A stretch of DNA of 64,000 nucleotides from a virus: the IMG/VR virus record IMGVR_UViG_3300045926_000283, positions 1 through 64,000 of that record; one strand, given 5' to 3'. How positions within the stretch are numbered: the stretch's first letter is position 1; every line of letters begins with the position of its first letter. Below the pieces are notes generated by a model. It saw only the letters and a program-made list of their open reading frames with translations. It was not told where the DNA came from and ran no database searches. The translations under genes and the position numbers were made by a program. This document shows, in pieces, positions 36,916 to 46,400 of this stretch.

Positions 36916-37965
36916 ATGGCGATTCAGCTGGACGATGTCAATACCGTCACGACGAAGGAGATCATGCCTGGCGTCGTCGACGGCTACTTCCGCGCGGGCC
37001 CACTGATTGCGATGGCGAAAGCTCGCTTCACTCGGAAGTGGATCGGGCCGCAAATCCAAGAAAATTTCATGTTCAAACCGATGAAGGGCGGCAGCTACAA
37101 GAAGGGCGCCTCCTTCAACATCGATCGGCGGCAGACCCGCACGGGTCTCCTCTTCGGCCCTCGGTACTACCAGGTGAACGTCACCGAGTTCCTCGAAGAT
37201 CTCGAAGTCGAGATGGCGGGCCCGCGCGCGGCGTTCTCGGTCATCCGCACCGACATGCAGCAGGCCGCGCTCACCATGTCGGCGATTCTCGAAATCGCGG
37301 CGTTCCACCACGGCCAGGCGCTCGCCGGTGACGATCGCACCGCCGAGATCAACGGGCTCGAAGAGGCGCTCAACGACGGCACCAACGCCAGCTACGCCGG
37401 CAACACCTTCCCGTCCTACGGCGGGCAGACGCGCGCCGACGTCGTCCCGGCGCTCACCCCGCCCACCGGCCTGGTCGCCGCCAACGTCAACGGCCCGATC
37501 TCCTACCGCGTGCTGCGTCACTCGTACTTCTCGACGATCATCGGCAACGAAGCGCCGACCACCGGTCTGACCACCAACCGCTGCATGGGGTACATCTCCG
37601 AGAACTTCCTGCCGCACCAGATCATCGACACGACGCAGCCGGAAATTAATTGGCCTGGGATGAAGTTCGACAAGGCGACGATCCTGATGTCGCAGTACTG
37701 CCCCGGCGTCGACGGCGTCAACGATGCCGATCTCGGCGACTACTCCGCGGCCGCCGAGACCTTCTGGTGGATCAACTGGGGCCCGACCGGCGACGACGCC
37801 TACATCCGTCTCTACATCGCGCAGTCGTCGAAGTTCGCCTTCGGCTTCACCGGCTTCAAAGGCGCGCGCCAGGACAACCAGGTCGCCGGGCAGATCCTCT
37901 TCGCCGGCAATCTCACGGTGAAGGCACTCCGCCTCTCGCGGGTCCTCCACGGCATCACCAGCTAG
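36916..37965 (+). CDS. Major capsid protein (HK97 fold)
   Basis: A 349-residue protein in the canonical place after the scaffold. It starts MAIQLDDVNTVTTKEIMPGV; GASFNIDRRQTRTGLLFGPRYYQVNVTEFLEDLEVEMAGPRAAFSVIRTDMQQAALTM looks like the E-loop/P-domain region, and VDGVNDADLGDYSAAAETFWW with VAGQILFAGNLTVKALRLSRVLHG closes it. AGGAGG precedes ATG 36916. Confidence 0.88.
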   Translation: MAIQLDDVNTVTTKEIMPGVVDGYFRAGPLIAMAKARFTRKWIGPQIQENFMFKPMKGGSYKKGASFNIDRRQTRTGLLFGPRYYQVNVTEFLEDLEVEMAGPRAAFSVIRTDMQQAALTMSAILEIAAFHHGQALAGDDRTAEINGLEEALNDGTNASYAGNTFPSYGGQTRADVVPALTPPTGLVAANVNGPISYRVLRHSYFSTIIGNEAPTTGLTTNRCMGYISENFLPHQIIDTTQPEINWPGMKFDKATILMSQYCPGVDGVNDADLGDYSAAAETFWWINWGPTGDDAYIRLYIAQSSKFAFGFTGFKGARQDNQVAGQILFAGNLTVKALRLSRVLHGITS

Positions 37966-37992
37966 CTGCTGGCAAGGAGAAGGAGATCGTCC

Positions 37993-38559
37993 ATGCCTGT
38001 CCCCTACGAACAGAACGCCATCTACCTGCAATCGGGCAACCCGCTCACCGAGGACGCCGCGTCGAATCTCTATCCCGGCCAGCTCGGCGCCCGCTTCACG
38101 ATGACGCATCCGGCGCGCGGCACCGCCTCGTCACCGTCGCGCACCAAGCGCTTCCAGTACGTCCAAGTCGACTCCGCCGCCGCGGCCGCCCCGAAAGCGA
38201 ACCAGCCGGTCTACTGGGTCGACCGCGCCAACTACAAGGTCACCACCGCAGGCGGCACCACACTCAACCAGATCGCCGGCGTGATCAACAACGCCGCCAC
38301 GCGCGGCAACTTCACCTGCATCCAGCAGGGCGGTCCCTGCTACGTCCGTGCCTCTGACGCGAACGTCACCGCCGCGGTGGCCGGCGCCGACATGCTGGTG
38401 GGCGGCGCCACCGATCTCGCCGTCCTGGTGGCGGCCGGCACCGCGCCCGGCACCACGCCGCTCGGCACGATCGCCTCGCCGAAGGCGACCAACACCGCAG
38501 GCGGCACCGGCAATCACCTGATCCTCGTGGATCTCGATCTGCCGTCCGAGAACTTCTGA
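37993..38559 (+). CDS. Capsid decoration/cement-like protein
   Basis: A 188-residue Ala/Gly/Thr-rich, strand-rich protein (MPVPYEQNAIYLQSGNPLTE...). KRFQYVQVDSAAAAAPKANQPVYWVDRANYKVTTAG and the closing LILVDLDL fit beta-rich head decoration proteins that follow the capsid gene. Role inferred from position and composition. Confidence 0.58.
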   Translation: MPVPYEQNAIYLQSGNPLTEDAASNLYPGQLGARFTMTHPARGTASSPSRTKRFQYVQVDSAAAAAPKANQPVYWVDRANYKVTTAGGTTLNQIAGVINNAATRGNFTCIQQGGPCYVRASDANVTAAVAGADMLVGGATDLAVLVAAGTAPGTTPLGTIASPKATNTAGGTGNHLILVDLDLPSENF

Positions 38560-38571
38560 GGAGGACCGCCT

Positions 38572-38892
38572 GTGCCAACCATTGATCGCACGACGGTCGG
38601 GCAGTACCACGACAGCAGCAATGCGTGCATCCGCAAGATCGGCGGCTACACCGGGCCCGCCAGCTACGTCAGTGGCGGCGACCCGATTGTGCCCGCCGAC
38701 CTCGGGATGGCGCGTGTGCAGCTGATCCTCTTCACCCCCGCGACCAACGGCACCCTGTTCGTCTACCCGGTGTGGGTGCCCTCCGGCAGCGGGGGCGCGG
38801 TCAAGTGGCTGGTCGGCACCACCGGCGTCGAGGTCGCCGGGGGCGTCAACCTCTCCACCTACACCGCGCGCTTCGAGGCGATCGGGAAGTAG
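38572..38892 (+). CDS. Small beta-rich head protein
   Basis: A 106-residue protein (GTG 38572; PTIDRTTVGQYHDSSNACIR...). LGMARVQLILFTPATNGTLFVYPVWVPSG is strand-rich. AGGAGG lies upstream. Likely a virion component next to the capsid gene. The 54-base gap after it carries two copies of a GCGTCTCGCTC word. Confidence 0.58.
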   Translation: MPTIDRTTVGQYHDSSNACIRKIGGYTGPASYVSGGDPIVPADLGMARVQLILFTPATNGTLFVYPVWVPSGSGGAVKWLVGTTGVEVAGGVNLSTYTARFEAIGK

Positions 38893-38946
38893 GCGCGTAG
38901 GAGCGTCTCGCTCGCGTCTCGCTCGCGTCTGCGATCGAGAGTCCGT

Positions 38947-39753
38947 ATGCTGCTGACGAAGTACACGCCCGTCCTGCACGGGCTCTCGTTCGATCTCGAC
39001 ACCGGCCCGCAGCCGCGCCAGGCGTACCTCGTGCAGACGGCCGGCTCCTCCGCCCTGGTCTCCCTCAACGGCACCGGCGTCTGGACGGTCGAGATCCTCG
39101 GCTCCATCGACGGTCAGGACTTCACCGTCCTCGCCACCCGCTCGATGCCCGGCCAGTGGCGCTTCGACACCAAGGGCATCAGCGCGATGGCGGTCCGCGT
39201 CGTCGCCTACACCTCGGGCCAGATCACCGGCGGCGTCCTCGCCCACGGCGCGCCCTACGCCGTCACCAACGTCTCGCCGCTCTTCGGCGCGTATCTCGTC
39301 TACAGCTACAACGCCACTCCCAACGAGCCGCCGATCGGTAACCAGCTCCGCTTCAACAACGCCACCTTCCCCTCCGTGACCAAGGTCTGGATTGCCAACA
39401 CCGCCAACGACGGCACCGACCACTTCCAGGCCCTGCGCAAGATCCCGCACGGCGGCACCCTGATGGTCCAGGACCGCGCCAAGCACCTCGACGCGATCGT
39501 CCTGCGCGTCCAGGGGCCGCCCGTCGACAAGACCGACTACGTCGAAGTCCCGGTCAGCTACCAGCAGCACACCGGGGCGCTGGTCGCCGGCCAGGTGCTC
39601 ATCGCCATCTTCAACCCCGGCCCGACGATCTCGCTGACCGGTCCCTTCGAGCGCGAGTTCGCCACGCCCGGCTCCGACGCACTGCCGCCGCCGCCCGAGG
39701 AGCCGCCCGAGGAGCCGCCCGAGGAGCCGCCCGAGGAGCCGACCGGTGCCTAG
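38947..39753 (+). CDS. Beta-rich virion protein with Pro-Glu repeat tail
   Basis: A 268-residue protein. GTGVWTVEILGSIDGQDFTVLATRS and WRFDTKGISAMAVRVVAYTSGQITGG resemble discoidin-like or jelly-roll domains seen in phage head-tail proteins. The last 20 residues are PEEP repeats from a 12-base unit. It overlaps the adaptor gene by 8 bases. Confidence 0.62.
   Translation: MLLTKYTPVLHGLSFDLDTGPQPRQAYLVQTAGSSALVSLNGTGVWTVEILGSIDGQDFTVLATRSMPGQWRFDTKGISAMAVRVVAYTSGQITGGVLAHGAPYAVTNVSPLFGAYLVYSYNATPNEPPIGNQLRFNNATFPSVTKVWIANTANDGTDHFQALRKIPHGGTLMVQDRAKHLDAIVLRVQGPPVDKTDYVEVPVSYQQHTGALVAGQVLIAIFNPGPTISLTGPFEREFATPGSDALPPPPEEPPEEPPEEPPEEPTGA
39694..39740 (+). repeat. 12-base tandem repeat coding PEEP
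   Basis: About four copies of CCCGAGGAGCCG at the 3' end of the virion gene ending at 39753. Confidence 0.85.
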
Positions 39754-40471
39754 CGACTTCGGCTACTGCTGGCGCACCGTCCGTCTCTACTGCCCTGCGG
39801 CGCCGACCTTCCTCGCCCGCGAGTGGGTGCAGACCGCCTACAAACAACTCCTCGCCGCGCGCCGCTGGAGCTTCATGCGCGGCACGCTCGATCTCGTCTA
39901 CGACGGCCTCACCCCCTACGTCACGATGCCGGCCGACTTCGCGAGCTTCGAGATCGTCGTCGACCCTTCCCAGCAGAAGAAGATCTGCACCGACCAGTCG
40001 CTCGCCGCCCTCACCTGCGCCGATCCGCTGCACGCGACCACCGGCTCGGCGCGCGCCCTGCTCCCCGCGCCGCCCGATCCCGTCACCGGCGCGGTCCGCT
40101 CAGAAGTCTATCCAGCCGGCACCGCGACCACCTTCTCCGGCTTCTATCACCGTCAAGGATCGCGCCTCGTCGACGGCCAGTTCTTCTCCGGCGTCCTCGC
40201 CGACGGCGCCGAGGTCCTCGTCGCGGGCGCGCTGGCCCAAGCCGCGCTCTGGCCCGGCACGCCCGACAAACCGAATCCGTACTTCCTGGTCAGTCTCGCC
40301 GAGGCGAAGTCCGCCGAGTTCAAGTACGGCGTGCAGATGCTCTCGCTGCGCGACGACGAACAGGCCCCCGCCGATCTCTGGGACAGCTGGGACACCGCCA
40401 GCTGCAGCTGTCACTGCGATCAGGGCGGCGGCGACTGGCGCGAGACCGACGCCAGCGCGCTCTATCACTAG
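39746..40471 (+). CDS. Head-tail adaptor-like protein 1
   Basis: A 241-residue protein (GTG 39746). CPAAPTFLAREWVQTAYKQLLAARRWSFMRG is the helix pattern of phage adaptor proteins that dock under the portal. The strand-rich middle follows with TPYVTMPADFASFEIVVD. Later residues include a Cys/His cluster (ASCSCHCDQGG). It probably extends the connector below the portal. Confidence 0.7.
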   Translation: MPSDFGYCWRTVRLYCPAAPTFLAREWVQTAYKQLLAARRWSFMRGTLDLVYDGLTPYVTMPADFASFEIVVDPSQQKKICTDQSLAALTCADPLHATTGSARALLPAPPDPVTGAVRSEVYPAGTATTFSGFYHRQGSRLVDGQFFSGVLADGAEVLVAGALAQAALWPGTPDKPNPYFLVSLAEAKSAEFKYGVQMLSLRDDEQAPADLWDSWDTASCSCHCDQGGGDWRETDASALYH

Positions 40472-40486
40472 AAGGAGCCTCTCATC

Positions 40487-40774
40487 ATGGGTGATCTGAA
40501 GACCTACTTCTCCGACGCCGTCGTGCCGACGCCCAGCCTCTCGGGCGATTCGATCACCGCCAGCGGATCCGATCCGAACGCCGACGGCAACCCGGGTGTC
40601 GCCGCGACCGATCCGCTCTGGCCGGCGCCCTTCGTCCCGACGCCCTCGGGCGAGGAGTCGCGCAACTCGGTCTCCGGCCTCCCGCCGCTGCCGACGCGCT
40701 ATCAACCCTCCGAGACGCCGCCGGAGCCGCCCTCACTCGAAGATCGCAACCCCGGCACGATCGATCGGCGGTAA
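40487..40774 (+). CDS. Pro/Ser-rich virion-cluster protein
   Basis: A 95-residue protein (MGDLKTYFSDAVVPTPSLSG...), low complexity. AAGGAG precedes ATG 40487. Function unknown. Confidence 0.62.
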   Translation: MGDLKTYFSDAVVPTPSLSGDSITASGSDPNADGNPGVAATDPLWPAPFVPTPSGEESRNSVSGLPPLPTRYQPSETPPEPPSLEDRNPGTIDRR

Positions 40775-40796
40775 CCGATCCGCACACGAGGCAGCC

Positions 40797-41102
40797 ATGA
40801 CCAAGGCGTACAGTCTCGCGCTCGCCGCCGGAGCCAAGCGCGTCTCCGACGTCTACGGCGGCACGGCCGGCGCCATCGACGCGGCGACCGACATCCCGTA
40901 CCGCCAGCTCCTCCTCTCGACCACCGGCGCCGACGGCTACATCGGCGGGTCGTCGGTCTCCACCACCGCCGGGATCAAGATCGCGACCGCCTCGACCTTC
41001 CCGGTGTCGATCGGCCCCTTCCCCACCGGCGCGGTGAAGCTCTCCGATCTCTACGCGGTCGGGGCCGGCGCGACGCTGCAGATCCTCGGAGTGCCCTTCT
41101 GA
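40797..41102 (+). CDS. Small beta-rich virion protein
   Basis: A 101-residue protein (MTKAYSLALAAGAKRVSDVY...) with alternating small residues and LSDLYAVGAGATLQILGVPF. Similar small proteins follow head genes in other phages. Function unknown. Confidence 0.65.
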   Translation: MTKAYSLALAAGAKRVSDVYGGTAGAIDAATDIPYRQLLLSTTGADGYIGGSSVSTTAGIKIATASTFPVSIGPFPTGAVKLSDLYAVGAGATLQILGVPF

Positions 41103-41332
41103 TGCCCGACGAACTCTGCTCCGGCTGCGGCGCCCTCGCCCCCGCTCACCCGATCGTCGGCGTCACCCGCGACGAGGACGGGCGGATGGCCTCCTTCCCC
41201 ATCTGCCACGCCTGCTGGATGGACCCGTCGCACCGCCAGCATCCCCTGAAGATGCACTTCTTCGATCGCTCCCAGGCCTCGGTCGCGGTCGACGCCGCCG
41301 AGCGCAACATCCTGGTCGAGCCGCCGTCGTGA
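41102..41332 (+). CDS. Small zinc protein
   Basis: A 76-residue protein with ELCSGCGALAP and FPICHACWMDPSHR (CxxC...CxxC). The ATG shares a base with the preceding stop. Function unknown. Confidence 0.68.
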   Translation: MPDELCSGCGALAPAHPIVGVTRDEDGRMASFPICHACWMDPSHRQHPLKMHFFDRSQASVAVDAAERNILVEPPS

Positions 41333-41336
41333 TGCG

Positions 41337-41753
41337 ATGGACCCTAACTCTCAGCATCAACGCTGGTCACTCTGGGAGTACCGCGTCTACCCGGACACTA
41401 CCCGCCGCCCGACCTACCACGACGTCAAACGGAACGCAGCGCGCTTCGGCCGTCTGCTCTTCGGCAGTGCCTCCGAGATGCGGATTGTGTGCGCCACCGA
41501 CGACCACGGCCGCCTCTACTGGGAAGTCGCGGTGCTGACCGAGAACCACCCGGTCCACGAGCCGCTCTACGTCGCGTGGATGCACAAGCAGTGGGCGAAG
41601 TTCTTCCGCCGCGGCTTCGGCCCCGCGTGCGAGATCCGCCCGCACGCGCGGCTCGAAGCGGGCGACCGCCAGGACGGCCGCCCTGCCGACCAACTGATCA
41701 TCCTGCCGACGTTGGCGATCGAAGGAGGAGATCACTGTCCGGTTGCGAGGTAA
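41337..41753 (+). CDS. Unknown protein whose 3' end meets HNH gene 2
   Basis: A 138-residue protein (MDPNSQHQRWSLWEYRVYPD...). WEVAVLTENHPVHEPLYVAWMHKQWAKFFRRGFGP is distinctive. The last 7 codons overlap the HNH gene 2 end. Just before the junction stands GGAGGAG, which looks like the ribosome-binding site once used by the gene now at 42288, so the C-terminus may have been changed by the insertion. Confidence 0.62.
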   Translation: MDPNSQHQRWSLWEYRVYPDTTRRPTYHDVKRNAARFGRLLFGSASEMRIVCATDDHGRLYWEVAVLTENHPVHEPLYVAWMHKQWAKFFRRGFGPACEIRPHARLEAGDRQDGRPADQLIILPTLAIEGGDHCPVAR

Positions 41754-42256
41754 CGACAGCGTCGAGAGCAAAAACGGATGGGCCGATCCCTTCGGTGTTG
41801 ATCAACCCGTTCAAATGTTGCGCCGCACTGTTCGCATGTAAATTCAGCAACGTACTTCGGCGGGGGTCCGCTGCGTGTGCAATTACACCGATGGCAACTC
41901 GGCACGAGGTTGTCGATGGCGTTGTTCGACGGGTCGTCGTCGAGGTGATCGACCACCAGTGCGCCCTGTTTCGTGCGAGCACCCGGTGTTGCGACCACGG
42001 AAGTGCCGCACCAATGGCACGGATGTGGGCCGGGACCGTGCGCATTGAGGAACAGCATCCGGTGAAGCGGGACTCTACCGTCGTCAGTCCAGACGTATTC
42101 GTACTGACGGACGCGCTCGTCTGGCGGTACTCGGGCCGCAAGGCCACGACAGCGGTAGGAACAAAAGCGAGGAGGTGGTCTGGTGCTGGCCCAGAATCGT
42201 CGCGTGAACGGAGTGTGGCAGTACTCGCATACGGCCGACACATCGCTGTGACGCAT
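41732..42256 (-). CDS. HNH homing endonuclease 2 with duplicated zinc knuckles
   Basis: A 174-residue protein on the opposite strand. The HNH core is HPCHWCGTSVV...GALVVDHLDDDPSNNAIDNLVPSCHRCNCTR. A treble-clef-like module occurs twice: CEYCHTPFTRRF...RFCSYRCRG at the N-terminus and CEQCGATFERV...RFCSRRCRY at the C-terminus. Base composition is visibly less GC-rich than its neighbours, as expected of a recent mobile gene. Confidence 0.92.
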   Translation of the reverse strand: MRHSDVSAVCEYCHTPFTRRFWASTRPPPRFCSYRCRGLAARVPPDERVRQYEYVWTDDGRVPLHRMLFLNAHGPGPHPCHWCGTSVVATPGARTKQGALVVDHLDDDPSNNAIDNLVPSCHRCNCTRSGPPPKYVAEFTCEQCGATFERVDQHRRDRPIRFCSRRCRYLATGQ

Positions 42257-42287
42257 GACCTCAATTTAACATAGGGAGTCAACTACG

Positions 42288-42698
42288 ATGGCCAATCTTT
42301 TGTACCCGAAATTCAAGCAGGCCCTGCTCAACAAGGAACATGATCTCGACACCGATCAGATCAAAGCCTCGCTGATCGACGGCGCCGACTACACCTACAA
42401 CGCCGCGCACACCACCTACGCCGACGCCACCGTCCCCGCCGCCTCGAAGGTCGCGGTTTCCTCCGCTCTGACCTCGCCGACGATCGTCGACGGCGTGTTC
42501 GACACCGCCGACTTCACCTGGTCCTCGGTCACCGGCGATCAGTCCGAGAACATCATCCTGTGGAACGACACGCCGACCACGCCGACCGCCGACCCCCTGG
42601 TCGCCTTCTACGACACCGGCATGACGGGAATGCCCGTGACCCCCAATGGCGGAAATATCAATGTGACCGTTCACGCCTCGGGGTGGTTCGCGCTCTGA
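42288..42698 (+). CDS. Virion protein sandwiched by two HNH genes
   Basis: A 136-residue protein (MANLLYPKFKQALLNKEHDL...). DQIKASLIDGADYTYNAAHTTYADATVPAASKVAVSS is shared by a family of phage virion proteins of unknown exact role. HNH genes lie on both sides. GGGAG precedes ATG 42288. Confidence 0.72.
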   Translation: MANLLYPKFKQALLNKEHDLDTDQIKASLIDGADYTYNAAHTTYADATVPAASKVAVSSALTSPTIVDGVFDTADFTWSSVTGDQSENIILWNDTPTTPTADPLVAFYDTGMTGMPVTPNGGNINVTVHASGWFAL

Positions 42699-42750
42699 AG
42701 TTCTTGATACGTAAGGACTTAGCTAAACGGTAGAAACATGACATAGAGCG

Positions 42751-43272
42751 ATGTGGCCCAATCTATATCAGCCGAAGCCGTGTCGCCGTTGCGGGCAGAC
42801 CTTTCAGCCAGTCAGTGCGAACAGCCGCTGGTGCTCCGATGCCTGCTGCCGCGGCACCAAGACGTGTGAAGAGTGCGGCGCAGCGTTCGTACCCAAGAGA
42901 AAGAGCCGTGGTCGGTTCTGCTCGCGGGAGTGCTTCAACGACCACGAGCATCCGATCGGAGCGCGGAAGCCGATGAACGGCTACATCATCGTGAAGGTGC
43001 CTCGCGGCACGGCAGGCACGATTGGTGGAACGCTCAATCGCTGGATGTTCGAGCATCGCTACGTGCTGCAGCAGCACCTCGGGCGGCCGTTGCTGAAGAC
43101 CGAAACCGTCCATCACAAGAACGGCGACAAGCAGGACAACGCCACTGAGAACCTCGAACTGTGGAGAACTCGCCACGGGAACGGGGTTCGCGACGGTGAC
43201 TACCACTGTCCCGGCTGTCGCTGCTTTGAGTCGTCCGGTGACCGAGCCCTCCAGCACGCATCCCCTGCGTGA
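42751..43272 (+). CDS. HNH homing endonuclease 3
   Basis: A 173-residue protein on the same strand as the virion genes. Two zinc knuckles (CRRCGQTFQ...WCSDACC; CEECGAAFV...RFCSRECFNDH) precede the HNH core RPLLKTETVHHKNGDKQDNATENLELW. RWMFEHRYVLQQHLGR is the usual helix before HNH. The upstream 50 bases are AT-rich and unlike the phage. Confidence 0.92.
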   Translation: MWPNLYQPKPCRRCGQTFQPVSANSRWCSDACCRGTKTCEECGAAFVPKRKSRGRFCSRECFNDHEHPIGARKPMNGYIIVKVPRGTAGTIGGTLNRWMFEHRYVLQQHLGRPLLKTETVHHKNGDKQDNATENLELWRTRHGNGVRDGDYHCPGCRCFESSGDRALQHASPA

Positions 43273-43429
43273 ACGCCCCGACCTGACCCTCGCGCAGCAG
43301 GTCCAGCACTACCGCGAGGCCTGCGCGCGGCTGCTGGACTATGTCTGGTGGCGCGTGAAGCTCACTGAGGCCGAGCGGCAGGCGTACCGCGATCAAGGGT
43401 TCGCCGACATCGAGCTGGACGAGCTGTAA
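43238..43429 (+). CDS. Small protein after HNH gene 3
   Basis: Sixty-three residues from GTG 43238 (TEPSSTHPLRERPDLTLAQQ...); helical, with HYREACARLLDYVWWRVKLTEAERQAYRDQG. The start is uncertain because the HNH gene overlaps it by 35 bases and may have replaced the original 5' end. Confidence 0.55.
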   Translation: MTEPSSTHPLRERPDLTLAQQVQHYREACARLLDYVWWRVKLTEAERQAYRDQGFADIELDEL

Positions 43430-43430
43430 G

Positions 43431-46400
43431 GTGGCGACCAAGTCGTACTACCTCACCGCGACAAATAGCGTCGAGGGTCCGTTCCGCACTATCGACGAGA
43501 CTCCCGTCACTGCCGCGACCAATCCCGATGGCTGGGTGGTTGGCACCGGCTCGACCGCCCATTCGGAATACGCGCTCGGCCAAGAGCGAGCTTCCAGTTC
43601 ATTCACCTTCCCCGTGGCCCCGGAAGGGGTGAGCACGCTCGTCAGCATGCGGGATGCCTTCCGCAGCACCAACGCCGTCAATGGCAGCTTCGCCTCCGGC
43701 GACTGGGCATTCAACTTCGTGGTGCGTGGGGTCACGTCCGCCAGCACCCAGAACGGCCGCATCCGCTTCCGCATCATCGTCGCCAACGCCAACGGCTCCA
43801 GCGCCACGGAGATCACCAGCGGCCATCAGCAGGCCTCCCTCACCGGCGCCATCGCCAATACGACCTCCGACTTCACCTCGTCGCTCACCGTCAACCCCGG
43901 CGCGTTCTCGGTCGGCGCGAACCAGTATCTCTTCATCCAGCTCGCCTGGGAGCGCACCGCCGCCGGGCCGATGTCCACCTCGGACGTGAACTGGCGCACC
44001 GGCTCCAGCAGCTCCGCCGGCACCCGCATCGTCACCAGCGACTTCACCCCCGCCCAGAACGTGGAGACTCCGAGAACGGCGCAGGTAGTGGATGCCTACT
44101 CGCAGTTGAACTCCACGGGCGGACAGAACTTTGTGAACCTCGCCACCGGGCGAGCGCAGAGCTTTCAGGGCGATGGACGCGAGGTCGTGGCGTGTCAGTT
44201 CTATGTGCGTTTGAACGGCACGGTGACCGGGGGGAGTGTGCGGGGGGCGCTCTATACCACACAGAGCAGCGGCAGCGTCGTGGACAGTGTTATCGCGACG
44301 ACGGCATCGATGGACCCCTCGATACTGTCAACCAGCTATGCCCCAGTGACGTTTACATTTTCTCCATCGGTCACATTGGCGGCGGGGACGTGGTATGCCT
44401 TTGGGCTGGAAGTGATCAGTGCGATCACGGGCGGCGGGTTTGTGCAGGTTAGCGTGAGCACAGCACTGACACATGCGGGGACTGGGTTCATCATGACCGG
44501 TGGCGCGTGGAACCCCAGTGGTACCGCTGACACGCCTTTTACGGTTCTCGCGGCGGCGTCTGGAGCCACAACGCTCTACGCCCCGACCGTCACCCCGGTT
44601 GCCCCTGCCGGCCAGGCCGTCACCGGGGAGACGATTGCCTCGACGCTCGTCGTCCGCACGCCGAGCGTGGGGTATGGCCTGCTGCCGCCGACGACCATCC
44701 ACCCGTATCGGGCCTTCACGACGAGTCCCATCTGGGAGGCAGTCAGTTCTTGGGAACTCTACGGCGGCAGTGGCGCGTTCGAGATGCTGGGCCAGCCGTT
44801 CACCGTGGTGTCGGCGGTTACGGCGACTGACATCGTGCAACTCCCCCTCGATAAAAGCGGCACTCCCACCGATGGTCTTCTGCTGGAGATTCTGACTGGT
44901 TCGTTGACCGGGACCGTCGTGGCAACTTCCGCAACGCTGCCCGCGTCGGCGGTTGTTTCCAATCCGTGGATTGAACCGGAGGTTCCCCAGTACTACACGT
45001 TTACGTTTTCCTCCCTATCGTTGTCGCCGGGACAGTACTGGGCGCGGCTGTCTCGCACGGGCAGCCGGGACCTGGTCAATTGCTGTACCTGGATCTACAA
45101 CGCCAGCAACGGCGGCAAGCCGTTCGGGATGGATCTGGCGGACGACGAAAGGGGGTGGAATCGCAACGGAGGCACCTGGACGAAACATACGCAGACGTTG
45201 ATTTTCTCGTTACGCATCCTCTCCCCGCTCCCGGCCCCGACCGTCACGCCGGTTGTTCCCGCCGACCAAGCCATCACCGCCGACACGATCACTTCGACGC
45301 TGGTCGTCTCCACGCCAACCGTCAGCCAGCCCACGGCCCAGGCGATCACCACCGCCTTCATCGGTGGCACGCCGGTCACGTCCACGTTCGTCGGCAGCGA
45401 AGACCCGTTGTCGGAAGGCGGCCTGTGGGCCGCGGTGCCGCACTGGGTCACGCCGACCAAGAACAACGGGGTGCAGCCCAAGGCGGGTGGGACGCCTGAC
45501 GAGCAGAGCGCCCGGCTGACGACCGCGATCGGCCTCGCGCAATCCGCCGAGATCACCTACGACACCGCGCCGTCTGGGACGTGGGTCGGTATCTGTACGT
45601 TCCTCGGGACGAGCACCGGCAGTTGTTACCTCTCGCTGATTCTCAGCGGGACGCTGCGCCTGTATCGCTGCTACGACAACGGCAGTTCGCTGGAATTTCA
45701 GTTGATCGACCAGAGCGACACGCTCGACACCAGCGTGTCTCCGCGCCGCTTCCGCGTTGAAGTACGGATCGTTGATGGCTACACCGTCATCAGGCATTAC
45801 TTCAACGGCGTGCTGCAGCGCCTCATCGGCGGCTTGGGGCCGGAGATCGTCCCGCCCAATGCCTCCATCGGGGTGGCCGTCGAAGAGGCGTACACCGGCA
45901 AGATCACGTCGTTCAGCGGGGCGGCGCTTGGCTCCGCTGTGCTGTTCGCCCCGACCGTGGCGGAGGCTGGCGGCGCCGACCAGGCGATCACCACCGCCGC
46001 GATCACCACCGCCATCAGCCTCTTCGCCCCGAGCGTCGCGCCCGGCCCGGTCACCGTCCTCGCCCCGTCGATCGCCGCGACCGCCCAGCTGTTCGTCCCG
46101 AGCGTCACGCCCGGCGCCGTCTCGATCACCACCGCCCTGATCATCGCGACCAGCCTCGCGCAGGCGCCCACCCTCGCCGTCGGCCCGGTCACGATCACCA
46201 CCGCCGTCCTCGCCTCGACCGCCGTCCTCTTCGCCCCGACGATCACCACCGGCCCGGTCGCCGTCATCACCGCCACGCTCTCATCGACCGCCACGCCCTT
46301 CGCGCCTACGGTCGCGCCGCAGGCCGTCACCGTCACCACCGTCCTGATCGCCTCGACCGCCACCCTCGCCGAACCGATCGTCTCGCAGGGCGCCGTCGTC

